7,184 nt of DNA from Actinomycetota bacterium (lineage in GTDB: Bacteria > Actinomycetota > Actinomycetes > Nanopelagicales > Nanopelagicaceae): positions 1-7,184 of the forward strand of contig CANNDP010000046.1 in NCBI GenBank assembly GCA_947503395.1, written 5' to 3'. The notes beneath the pieces are model-generated. The model was not told the DNA's origin and made no database searches. It was given only the letters and a program-made list of their open reading frames with translations. The translations under genes and the position numbers were made by a program. Below, one piece after another: positions 1-5,198 of the stretch. Each line of letters opens with the position of its first letter. Positions within the stretch are counted from its first letter, which is position 1.

Positions 1-357
1 GGCATCTACTCGACCTTTTAGCAATTGATGTTGAAATAATCGCTCGCGCCCTTTCATCTGCGAGAAGTTATAGAGCAGCAGATCAAGACCTGCTTCTCTA
101 AGGGCTTGCTCTGCGCCATTAATAACTTGAGCGAAATACCATCTAGAGATAAAAGGGGCCACTACTCCAACTGAATTAGTCCTACCAAATAAAGCTTTGG
201 CAGAGCTTTGCGGGATGGGATAACCAAGTTTTTCTGCAGCATCAAGAATTTTCTTACGTGTTTCAGGATTAACATGATTTAAACCTCGAAGAGCTCGCGA
301 GACGGTGGCGATAGAGACTCCAGCCTCAGTTGCGACTTCCTTAATACCGGCTGCCAT
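1..357 (-). CDS. LacI-family transcriptional regulator, N-terminal part (truncated by window edge)
   Basis: The first 119 residues of a LacI/GalR-type DNA-binding repressor are visible; the rest lies left of position 1. Residues 5-24 form the helix-turn-helix (IKEVATEAGVSIATVSRALR), followed by the hinge-helix lead-in VNPETRKKILDAAEKLGYP (about 29-47). The periplasmic-binding-like sensor domain begins near residue 62 with SVGVVAPFISRWYFAQVI. The family binds palindromic operators as a dimer and is usually relieved or activated by a sugar or nucleoside; the effector cannot be read from this fragment. The ATG at 357 is supported by a GAAAGG ribosome binding site 5 nt upstream and by the family's usual start, a few residues before the helix-turn-helix. 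It is divergent from the DNA glycosylase at 464, and the 106-bp gap carries repeated TGTA motifs, so autoregulation is likely but inferred. The family call is near certain. Confidence 0.95.
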   Translation of the reverse strand, partial: MAAGIKEVATEAGVSIATVSRALRGLNHVNPETRKKILDAAEKLGYPIPQSSAKALFGRTNSVGVVAPFISRWYFAQVINGAEQALREAGLDLLLYNFSQMKGRERLFQHQLLKGRVDA

Positions 358-377
358 GAAAACCTTTCAAAGCCCTT

Positions 378-406
378 AATGTAAAGAGCTACATAGAGAT
401 TGTAAA
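378..406 (-). promoter_or_regulatory. Candidate promoter of the LacI-family gene
   Basis: On the minus strand a -35-like TTTACA (406-401) is followed after exactly 17 bp by TACATT (383-378), which matches the -10 consensus at 4 of 6 positions. Transcription would start near 371 and leave a leader of about 14 nt carrying the GAAAGG ribosome binding site. Both hexamers are made from the TGTA repeats, so a bound repressor would cover the promoter. Confidence 0.45.
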
Positions 407-440
407 ACTCTGTAAGCGGCTAAAAATAGACTGTAAAACT
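380..440. promoter_or_regulatory. Phased TGTAA repeats, candidate LacI-family operator region
   Basis: TGTAA occurs four times on the plus strand, at 380, 401, 411 and 432, with spacings of 21, 10 and 21 bp, close to whole turns of the helix. Two copies extend to the 9-mer TGTAAAACT (401-409 and 432-440). The copy at 411-424, TGTAAGCGGCTAAA, resembles half of a LacI-family operator with a central CG (family style TGTAAGCGCTTACA). TGTA-N6-TACA at 380-393 is a small inverted repeat. The array lies between and overlaps the proposed promoters of the two divergent genes. The repeats are directly visible; the operator role is inferred. Confidence 0.45.
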
Positions 441-455
441 GAAAATGGCTACCCT
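427..455 (+). promoter_or_regulatory. Candidate leaderless promoter of the DNA glycosylase gene
   Basis: TAGACT (427-432) and TACCCT (450-455) are separated by 17 bp and match the -35 and -10 consensus at about 4 and 3-4 of 6 positions; the -10 keeps the conserved TA at the front and T at the end. The ATG at 464 begins 8 nt after the -10 element and no ribosome binding site lies before it. This is the layout of a leaderless transcript, common in Actinobacteria. The -35 element touches the TGTAAAACT repeat at 432. Confidence 0.4.
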
Positions 456-463
456 GCCTTCTC

Positions 464-1093
464 ATGGCAATCACGCTGGCGCAATCGCGAAAAATCGCCG
501 CGGAGATCGCAAAGAAAAACCCCAGATTTAAACCCATAATCAAGCAATCCGGACCTTGTCCTCTTGGTCTTAAAACAAAGAAACCTTTGGAAAGTAATTT
601 TTCAACACTTGCTTCATCAATTCTCTCTCAGCAATTATCTACTAAAGCTGCCGCAACAATTATTGGAAGAGTTAAGAACCTCTCTGGAGGGCGAATTTCA
701 CCGAGTGGAATCAGTCGAATAAGTAGAAGTGATTTAAGGCAAGCTGGTTGCTCAACGGCAAAGGCGAGAGCCTTAGAGGAGTTAGCTCAAGCTGCCCTTA
801 GCTCAAAGGTTTCTATGAGCTCTCTTCATCGCCTAGATGATGAAGAAATTAGAGAGCAGCTTCTGCCGCTCTTTGGAATTGGAGTCTGGACTGTTGAGAT
901 GTTTTTGATGTTTCAACTAGGCAGACAGGATGTGTGGCCAGTGGGAGATCTTGGAGTCAGGCGTGGTTGGGAGAAGGTACATCGCATGCGAGGTGAGATA
1001 AAGCCAGCCGAGCTTATTAAATTAGGTGAAATCTATCGCCCATATCGCAGCCATTTAGCTTGGTATTGCTGGCGCGCTACTGAAATTGCCTAG
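464..1093 (+). CDS. DNA-3-methyladenine glycosylase, AlkA-like (HhH-GPD family)
   Basis: A 209-residue monofunctional base-excision repair glycosylase that removes alkylated purines from DNA in the cytoplasm. The N-terminal helical part contains FSTLASSILSQQLSTKAA (46-63), the usual HhH-GPD entry motif. The helix-hairpin-helix with its following helix is LFGIGVWTVEMFLMF (136-150). The catalytic aspartate is predicted to be Asp162 in VWPVGDLGVRRG, and the C-terminal RPYRSHLAWYCWR (192-204) is the expected closing helix. There is no Cys4 iron-sulfur cluster of the EndoIII/MutY type and no catalytic lysine before GVWT, which argues for the AlkA branch over Nth or Ogg. The length fits the short bacterial form without the extra N-terminal domain of E. 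coli AlkA. It starts at ATG 464 without a ribosome binding site (see promoter at 427). Its stop TAG overlaps the stop of convergent msrB. Exact substrate range cannot be read from sequence. Confidence 0.92.
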   Translation: MAITLAQSRKIAAEIAKKNPRFKPIIKQSGPCPLGLKTKKPLESNFSTLASSILSQQLSTKAAATIIGRVKNLSGGRISPSGISRISRSDLRQAGCSTAKARALEELAQAALSSKVSMSSLHRLDDEEIREQLLPLFGIGVWTVEMFLMFQLGRQDVWPVGDLGVRRGWEKVHRMRGEIKPAELIKLGEIYRPYRSHLAWYCWRATEIA

Positions 1094-1548
1094 GAGTTTT
1101 TTGGTTCAAGTGTTAGCGCCACTGAGTTAATACACCAACGTTGATCAGTTGGGACTGCATAACCTTCACCTTCAAAGACATGTCCAAGATGTGAACCGCA
1201 AGAAGCGCAACGAACTTCTGTTCTGATTCGCGGAGCAAGTGAGCGATCCTCTAATAGCACCACTGCGTCATCACTTTTTGGGGCATAGAAAGAAGGCCAG
1301 CCGCAGCCTGAGTGGAATTTAGTCTCACTTCGAAAGAGCTCTGCGCTGCATGCTTTGCACTTATAGACGCCAATAGTTTCACTTTCATAATACTTTCCTG
1401 TAAAGGCAACTTCGGTTCCTGCTTTTCGCAATACATCATAGGAGAGTGGATCTAGGCTCTTAGCTAAACTTTCATCATCTAATTGAACTGGAAATGCTTT
1501 TCCCGTCTTGGGATTGATTTTAGGAAGTTCAGATTCGCTATATGACAT
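1090..1548 (-). CDS. msrB: Peptide-methionine (R)-S-oxide reductase MsrB
   Basis: A 152-residue cytoplasmic enzyme that reduces the R-epimer of methionine sulfoxide in proteins, normally recharged by thioredoxin. Both zinc-binding CxxC pairs are present: Cys64/Cys67 in YKCKACSAELF and Cys114/Cys117 in CASCGSHLGHVF. The substrate-pocket motif GCGWPSF is at 81-87 and includes Cys82. The catalytic cysteine is Cys139 in RWCINSVAL near the C-terminus. The length is normal for a single-domain MsrB. It is the second gene of an msrA-msrB operon: the gap to msrA is 10 bp and the ribosome binding site AAGGAG (1560-1555, 6 nt before ATG) overlaps the msrA stop codon, the strongest ribosome binding site in the window. 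Its stop lies within the palindrome CTAG shared with the stop of the glycosylase gene. Confidence 0.97.
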   Translation of the reverse strand: MSYSESELPKINPKTGKAFPVQLDDESLAKSLDPLSYDVLRKAGTEVAFTGKYYESETIGVYKCKACSAELFRSETKFHSGCGWPSFYAPKSDDAVVLLEDRSLAPRIRTEVRCASCGSHLGHVFEGEGYAVPTDQRWCINSVALTLEPKNS

Positions 1549-1558
1549 TACTTTCTCC

Positions 1559-2080
1559 TTAAGCCTTCAGAGCTGGATATGCAATCCCAGTACTTGAGTG
1601 ACAGTCATATCCATTGGGATTCTTCTCTAAATATCTTTGGTGGTATTCCTCCGCCAAGAAATATTCATGTCCATCTGCGCTTTGAATCTGAGTAACAATT
1701 TCACCAATTCCTGCGCTCTTAAGCGCATCGTTATAGACCTGACGAGTTTTTTGGGCCAGCTCTAACTGATCAGAAGTAGTTGTAAATATTGCGCTGCGAT
1801 ACTGGGTTCCGATATCTCCACCCTGCTTATTGAGTGACGTTGGATCATGCATCACCCAGAACTCTTCAAGAAGTCTTTGATATGAAATTTGCTCTGAATC
1901 AAAAACAACCTCAACCATTTCAGCATGATTTGTTTTTCCAGTGCAGACCTCTTGATATGTTGGTGATTTAGTAGTTCCACCCATATATCCAACTGAAGTT
2001 GAGATCACTCCAGATAGATTCCAGAATCTTCGCTCTGCTCCCCAGAAGCAACCAGTTGCAAAATACGCTCGTTCTTTCAT
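1559..2080 (-). CDS. msrA: Peptide-methionine (S)-S-oxide reductase MsrA
   Basis: A 173-residue cytoplasmic repair enzyme specific for the S-epimer of methionine sulfoxide, complementing MsrB. The catalytic Cys11 sits in the signature GCFWGAERRF (10-19). Further family motifs are the GYMGG turn (31-35), NHAEMVEVVFD (51-61), HDPTSLNKQGGDIGTQYRSAIF (78-99) and YHQRYLEKNPNGY (146-158). Cys160 just after NPNGY is the best candidate resolving cysteine. The start ATG at 2080 puts the catalytic motif at the usual distance from the N-terminus. There is no ribosome binding site: the 12-bp palindrome GCCAATATTGGC ends 2 nt before the ATG, so the transcript is either leaderless or regulated there. It is the first gene of the msrA-msrB operon, divergent from tRNA-Arg with only 44 bp between them. 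Confidence 0.97.
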   Translation of the reverse strand: MKERAYFATGCFWGAERRFWNLSGVISTSVGYMGGTTKSPTYQEVCTGKTNHAEMVEVVFDSEQISYQRLLEEFWVMHDPTSLNKQGGDIGTQYRSAIFTTTSDQLELAQKTRQVYNDALKSAGIGEIVTQIQSADGHEYFLAEEYHQRYLEKNPNGYDCHSSTGIAYPALKA

Positions 2081-2082
2081 GG

Positions 2083-2094
2083 GCCAATATTGGC
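2083..2094. repeat. Perfect 12-bp palindrome GCCAATATTGGC between msrA and tRNA-Arg
   Basis: The palindrome is exact over all 12 bases. It sits 2 nt before the msrA start codon and also where the -35 element of the tRNA promoter should be, since the tRNA -10 candidate is at 2107. A factor bound here could affect both directions. No known operator was recognised. Confidence 0.5.
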
Positions 2095-2106
2095 AGAGGA
2101 ATCACT

Positions 2107-2112
2107 GATAAT
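2107..2112 (+). promoter_or_regulatory. Candidate -10 element of the tRNA-Arg promoter
   Basis: GATAAT matches the -10 consensus at 5 of 6 positions and would start transcription near 2119, giving a precursor leader of about 6 nt before the mature tRNA end at 2125. The same hexamer is used in the proposed whiB1 promoter. No good -35 element is visible at 16-18 bp; that region is occupied by the palindrome at 2083-2094. Confidence 0.4.
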
Positions 2113-2124
2113 CTTTTCCAAAGC

Positions 2125-2196
2125 GCCCCCGTAGCTCAGGGGATAGAGCACCGCCCTCCGGAGGCGGGTGCACAGGTTCGAATCCTGTCGGGGGCA
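2125..2196 (+). tRNA. tRNA-Arg, anticodon CCG
   Basis: A complete 72-nt cloverleaf can be drawn. The acceptor stem is GCCCCCG (2125-2131) with CGGGGGC (2189-2195) and discriminator A at 2196. The D arm is GCTC/GAGC. The anticodon stem is CCGCC/GGCGG with loop CTCCGGA, giving anticodon CCG at 2158-2160, which reads the arginine codon CGG. The variable region is 4 nt, and the T arm is ACAGG-TTCGAAT-CCTGT. The CCA end is not encoded, as CTTG follows, so it must be added after transcription. All stems pair perfectly. Confidence 0.97.
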
Positions 2197-2207
2197 CTTG
2201 TTCTAAG

Positions 2208-2249
2208 AATTATTCAAAATTTAAAATAATTTAAGAGCTCTAGCGCTCT
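2208..2249 (+). other. AT-rich inverted repeats after tRNA-Arg, weak terminator at best
   Basis: AATTATT (2208-2214) and AATAATT (2225-2231) form a 7-bp AT-only stem. AGAGC (2234-2238) and GCTCT (2245-2249) form a 5-bp stem with a 6-nt loop. A T5 run follows only at 2260-2264, about 10 nt too far for a standard intrinsic terminator. This is the only terminator-like structure behind the tRNA; its function is doubtful. Confidence 0.2.
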
Positions 2250-2271
2250 ATCTCACTAATTTTTGTGAAAT
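2250..2271. promoter_or_regulatory. Imperfect inverted repeat upstream of the whiB1 promoter
   Basis: ATCTCAC, an 8-bp spacer and GTGAAAT form a 22-bp inverted repeat with 6 of 7 pairs matching. Its centre is at 2260.5. If transcription starts near 2322, that is about 61 bp upstream, the classic place for an activator contacting RNA polymerase from above the -35 element. The half-sites face the opposite way from the CRP consensus TGTGA-N6-TCACA, so CRP is not supported. Binding is inferred from symmetry and position only. Confidence 0.35.
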
Positions 2272-2286
2272 CGCGGGGCAAGACTC

Positions 2287-2315
2287 TTGAGTTAAGATGT
2301 TTTAGCGGGGATAAT
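2287..2315 (+). promoter_or_regulatory. whiB1 promoter (candidate)
   Basis: TTGAGT (2287-2292, 4 of 6) and GATAAT (2310-2315, 5 of 6) are separated by exactly 17 bp, the best promoter match in the window. Transcription would begin near 2322, leaving a leader of about 100 nt before whiB1. Confidence 0.6.
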
Positions 2316-2426
2316 ATGTCAGTAATCGCGCCCAAATCTGGTTCGCATTACACCCAAAGACGCAAGAATGGTCAATCTCGGTTTCCCCGAACTGCCCCTT
2401 GCCTGAAGATTGATGAGGTCTTATGA
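2316..2426 (+). CDS. Possible 36-residue upstream ORF overlapping whiB1 (doubtful)
   Basis: An open frame from ATG 2316 encodes 36 residues beginning MSVIAPKSGSHYTQRRKNGQ and ends with TGA at 2424-2426, so its stop overlaps the whiB1 start in ATGA, a typical arrangement for translational coupling. A GGGGA lies 5-6 nt before the ATG. Against it: the ATG directly follows the best -10 element (2310-2315), so the main transcript would begin a few bases inside the frame and lack the start codon. Codon use (CCC, CGG, CTG) is also unlike the neighbouring genes. It is basic (R/K-rich) and resembles nothing I recognise. It could be non-coding leader. Confidence 0.2.
   Translation: MSVIAPKSGSHYTQRRKNGQSRFPRTAPCLKIDEVL
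2371..2414 (+). promoter_or_regulatory. Leader hairpin next to the whiB1 ribosome binding site
   Basis: TCAATCT (2372-2378) pairs perfectly with AGATTGA (2407-2413), and a G-U pair (2371/2414) can extend it. Inside, CGG (2379-2381) can pair with CCG (2387-2389). The stem ends immediately before GAGG (2415-2418), the only ribosome-binding candidate for whiB1, so folding could affect initiation. The pairing is visible; any regulatory role is inferred, and no known riboswitch class was recognised. Confidence 0.35.
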
Positions 2427-2698
2427 GCTTGGATTGGCGCCACCGCGCTGCCTGCCGCGATATTGACCCTGAACTCTTCTTTCCTGTTGGAAATACTGGG
2501 CCTGCGATTGCTCAAATTGAAGAAGCTAAAAAAGTCTGTATGCCTTGCTTAGTTAGGCAAGATTGTTTGCAATGGGCACTTGAAAGCGGTCAAGACTCTG
2601 GAGTCTGGGGCGGGCTATCTGAGGATGAAAGACGAGCAATGAAGCGCCGCGCTGCTAGAAATCGCGCTCGTTTATCTGAAAATAACTTCGAGGAGTAA
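2423..2698 (+). CDS. whiB1: WhiB1-type iron-sulfur transcription factor
   Basis: A 91-residue Wbl protein. The four cluster ligands are Cys11, Cys39, Cys42 and Cys48 (C...CxxC...C). The G-[VI]-W-G-G turn is GVWGG at 60-64, followed by a basic DNA-binding tail (ERRAMKRRAARNRAR, 70-84). The N-terminal DWRHRAACRD, the PELFFPVGN stretch and the QDSGVWGGLSEDERRA block match my memory of mycobacterial WhiB1 far better than WhiB2-7. WhiB1 carries a [4Fe-4S] cluster that reacts with nitric oxide, binds the primary sigma factor and is essential in mycobacteria. A stop codon just upstream in frame fixes the start at ATG 2423; GAGG lies 4 nt before it. The next gene, convergent after 4 bp, is PdtaS, the same pairing as Rv3219/Rv3220c in M. 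tuberculosis. Confidence 0.93.
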   Translation: MSLDWRHRAACRDIDPELFFPVGNTGPAIAQIEEAKKVCMPCLVRQDCLQWALESGQDSGVWGGLSEDERRAMKRRAARNRARLSENNFEE

Positions 2699-2702
2699 TT
2701 CT

Positions 2703-4181
2703 TTAACGCTCTAGCGGAAAAGAAATCTGCACCTGAGTTCCAATATTTGGCTTTATAAACTCTATTTTTCCAGCTAACTCATTTTTAGTTAAAGTCTGAA
2801 CAATCTGCAGGCCTAGATTTGTATTTGATTCAAGCGAGAAGTCAGCTGGAATTCCAGTTCCATTATCAACCACCGTGACAGTCATAGACTTTCCACTTCG
2901 ATCAATTCTTAGCTCTACCAAATCACCGCTTTGACTCAAACCATGCTCTAAAGCGTTGTGAATCAACTCTGTTAGTACCAAGGCAAGAGGCGTTGCAACC
3001 ATTGAAGAGATAAGGCCGAATTCGCCGACCTTCTTTATCTGGATCTCATTTGGCCTGATATTTAACTCTGATGCGCCTTGAATTATCTTGGTTATAACCT
3101 CATCAAATTGCACTAAATCCTGCGCAGTAGCAGAGAGAGTCTCGTGAACTAAAGCAATTGAAACCACCCTTCTAACCGCCTCTTCAATAGCAGCGCTAGC
3201 TTTTGGGTCGTCAATTCGCCTTGCTTGGAGGCGAAGCAGAGCTGAAACAGTCTGCAGATTATTTTTTACGCGATGATGAATCTCTCTAATGGTGGCATCT
3301 TTACTGATTAAAGCTCTATCTTTTCTTCTTAGCTCTGTAACGTTGTGAACAAGAACTACAGCCCCAATTCGATTATCGCCTTCAGTTAATGGCATTGCTA
3401 AAAGATCCAATACTCCACCACTGTTTTCAAACTCATCTCGCCTCAATTGCTTACCGCTTATAGTTATTTGCCAGTTCTCTTCCCTTGGATTAAGTGGTGA
3501 AGATGGACTGACCAGAGAATCCAATACTTGACCAAGGTTCTGCCCTTCAAGGTCTTTATCCCAACCAATTCGATTGAATGCAGATCGAGCATTTGGACTA
3601 GCAAAGAGGACTTCTCCAGCAACATTTAATCTCACCAAGCCATCGCCAACTCTTGGAGCAGCCTCTGCCAAATAGACATTGTCCTTTACAGGAAAGTTTC
3701 CCTCAGCAATCATTCGATAGATGTGGTTAGCAATCTCGCGATAATTTAGTTCAAGCCGTGACGGCGTTCTCATCGTCTCAAGATTTCGATGACGTGAAAT
3801 TACTGCTATTACTCGACCTGCAAAGAAAACCGGAATGCACTCAATCTTTATTTTTATCTCTCCAACTTGTTCAGTTCTACTATCTCTAACAATCTCACCA
3901 CTTGATAGCGCTTGATCAATATCTGGTCTAGATCCCCATGCCACCTCATTGCCAATTAAGTCTTGAGTAAAAACTGTTGCTGCCGTCATAGGGCGAATCT
4001 GGGCGATAGTGCGATGTCCCTCCGGCCAACTCTTTTCATCTTTGCGTTTTGGAATCCATAAAACTAAATCTGCAAATGAGATATCAGCAAGCAATTGCCA
4101 TTCAGCAGTTAATTCACCAAGACGCAATACATCATCACTAGTTAGCGAACTCTGATCTGAGAGCAGATGGCGAAAAGGCAT
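2703..4181 (-). CDS. pdtaS: Sensor histidine kinase PdtaS (HisKA_2/HWE type)
   Basis: A 492-residue soluble kinase with no membrane segment, close to the length of mycobacterial PdtaS (about 500). The N-terminal GAF-like sensor covers roughly 1-165 (EWQLLADISFADLVLW is typical). A PAS domain spans about 175-285 and includes VRLNVAGEVLFASPNA. The dimerisation/phosphoacceptor motif IREIHHRVKNNLQTVSALL (298-316) holds His302/His303. The ATPase domain has the N box ELIHNALEHG (405-414), G1 box DNGTGIP (439-445) and G2 box NLGLQIV (455-461). In mycobacteria PdtaS phosphorylates PdtaR, an ANTAR RNA-binding antiterminator; no such partner is in this window. It is the last gene of an apparent operon, 15 bp after the CpaE-like gene, whose stop codon is in the same frame. 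There is no ribosome binding site before ATG 4181, suggesting dependence on upstream translation. Identity is strong. Confidence 0.93.
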   Translation of the reverse strand: MPFRHLLSDQSSLTSDDVLRLGELTAEWQLLADISFADLVLWIPKRKDEKSWPEGHRTIAQIRPMTAATVFTQDLIGNEVAWGSRPDIDQALSSGEIVRDSRTEQVGEIKIKIECIPVFFAGRVIAVISRHRNLETMRTPSRLELNYREIANHIYRMIAEGNFPVKDNVYLAEAAPRVGDGLVRLNVAGEVLFASPNARSAFNRIGWDKDLEGQNLGQVLDSLVSPSSPLNPREENWQITISGKQLRRDEFENSGGVLDLLAMPLTEGDNRIGAVVLVHNVTELRRKDRALISKDATIREIHHRVKNNLQTVSALLRLQARRIDDPKASAAIEEAVRRVVSIALVHETLSATAQDLVQFDEVITKIIQGASELNIRPNEIQIKKVGEFGLISSMVATPLALVLTELIHNALEHGLSQSGDLVELRIDRSGKSMTVTVVDNGTGIPADFSLESNTNLGLQIVQTLTKNELAGKIEFIKPNIGTQVQISFPLER

Positions 4182-4196
4182 AGGCGAAAGAGTACT

Positions 4197-5198
4197 TCAG
4201 ATTATTTTATGGAGATAAGTGGCTAACTCCCGGAGCGCTCGAGAGAGGCTACTGCGAGAGTTGACTTCAGATAAAGTGGCATATCGATTGCGAGCCCGCT
4301 CTAAATTGCCATACTCATAGGGCATAAAGAAGTGAGGCTTGCCTTCTATCTTGCTTCTAAAGCTTTTGCGGAAAAGGGGGCGGCTGGAGCTACTACTCTC
4401 TTTGTTGAGTAGATAAATCACATTTAGCTCGGATGAGAACATCTTTAATGACTCTTCGAATTGCTCTAATTGATAGAGGGCGCGGCTATCTTGATGAATT
4501 ATGTAAATTAGATGAGAACAACTACTCAGGGCCTGCATAAAAAACTTTCCTCTTGTGCGTCGATCAGATACCGCTTGACTCATTACGGGCGCGCTTCCGA
4601 CATCAATAAAAACACTCTCATCTTCCTTAGATTCAATTTCATTAAGTGAAGTAATGCTCTGAAGGTATAGAGCGTTATTAAGAGCACTTCGCTGATAACT
4701 CATTCTCTCCCCCACCATCTGAGACAGACTCTGCTGGGAGAGATCTGCATCAACGAGCAACATCTGGGCTAATTTGGAGTATTCCTGGGAGGTATTTAGC
4801 GCAAGAGTTGAAATTCCTGGAGAGCCGCCAGAGCCAGTGAATAAAACCCACGAATCTCTACGGATTGAGTTTCCAGTTGGGAGAACCTCATTACTTCCTC
4901 TTAAAGCCTGATTAGCTTGTTGCAATATCTCATCACTACTAAATCTCTTATCCGCATCAAGAATAAGAATTGAAAGATTCTCGTCACTTTCTCTTCTTAT
5001 CTCGCGCCAATTTAATCCAAAGTCTTTATCAGAAATTATTAAGATGCGAACAGCAGAGATGCTTGAAATTAACTTTAAATCAAAATCTGATGGCGACAGT
5101 AGGCGCTTTTGGAGCTGGAAGTCATGTTTTAGCAGAACTTCAATAACTTGGTCTTCAACTTGATGAGAGCTTAGTGCGGTGATTAAATTTATTTTCAC
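4197..5198 (-). CDS. CpaE/TadZ-like P-loop protein with degenerate Walker A
   Basis: A 333-residue soluble protein of the MinD/ParA superfamily, CpaE/TadZ branch. Residues 1-105 look like the pseudo-receiver domain of TadZ/CpaE (AVRILIISDKDF, LSILILDADKR). The ATPase-like domain starts at WVLFTGSGGSPGISTLALN (117-135), where the P-loop should be. Both lysines of the MinD motif (KGGxGKT) are missing: Ser123 and Ile129 take their places. The switch I-like LLVDADLSQQSLSQ (147-160) and Walker B-like VFIDVGSAP (196-204) remain. Relatives position the Tad/Flp pilus machine or act in septum-site selection (Ssd). It starts with GTG, overlapping the stop of the SAF gene as GTGA, and is followed by pdtaS after 15 bp. 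The family is fairly sure; pilus function is not, since no other Tad gene is visible. Serine-rich patches (SSSSSR at 268-273) are unusual. Confidence 0.75.
   Translation of the reverse strand: MKINLITALSSHQVEDQVIEVLLKHDFQLQKRLLSPSDFDLKLISSISAVRILIISDKDFGLNWREIRRESDENLSILILDADKRFSSDEILQQANQALRGSNEVLPTGNSIRRDSWVLFTGSGGSPGISTLALNTSQEYSKLAQMLLVDADLSQQSLSQMVGERMSYQRSALNNALYLQSITSLNEIESKEDESVFIDVGSAPVMSQAVSDRRTRGKFFMQALSSCSHLIYIIHQDSRALYQLEQFEESLKMFSSELNVIYLLNKESSSSSRPLFRKSFRSKIEGKPHFFMPYEYGNLERARNRYATLSEVNSRSSLSRALRELATYLHKII

Noticed and set aside
1251..1439. Minus-strand open frame of 62 codons inside msrB
   Set aside because: It is an alternative frame of msrB, which has all its zinc and catalytic residues in the main frame.
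1999..2229. Plus-strand open frame of 76 codons across the msrA start and tRNA
   Set aside because: It runs antisense to msrA and straight through a perfect tRNA-Arg gene, so it is a shadow frame.
2264..2279. CRP-type site starting with TGTGA before whiB1
   Set aside because: TGTGA is present but the second half reads GGGGC in place of TCACA, so the dyad fails.
4401..4440. Serine-rich stretch in the CpaE-like protein as a sign of frameshift
   Set aside because: The frame stays open with sensible MinD-like spacing on both sides, so it is more likely a flexible loop.
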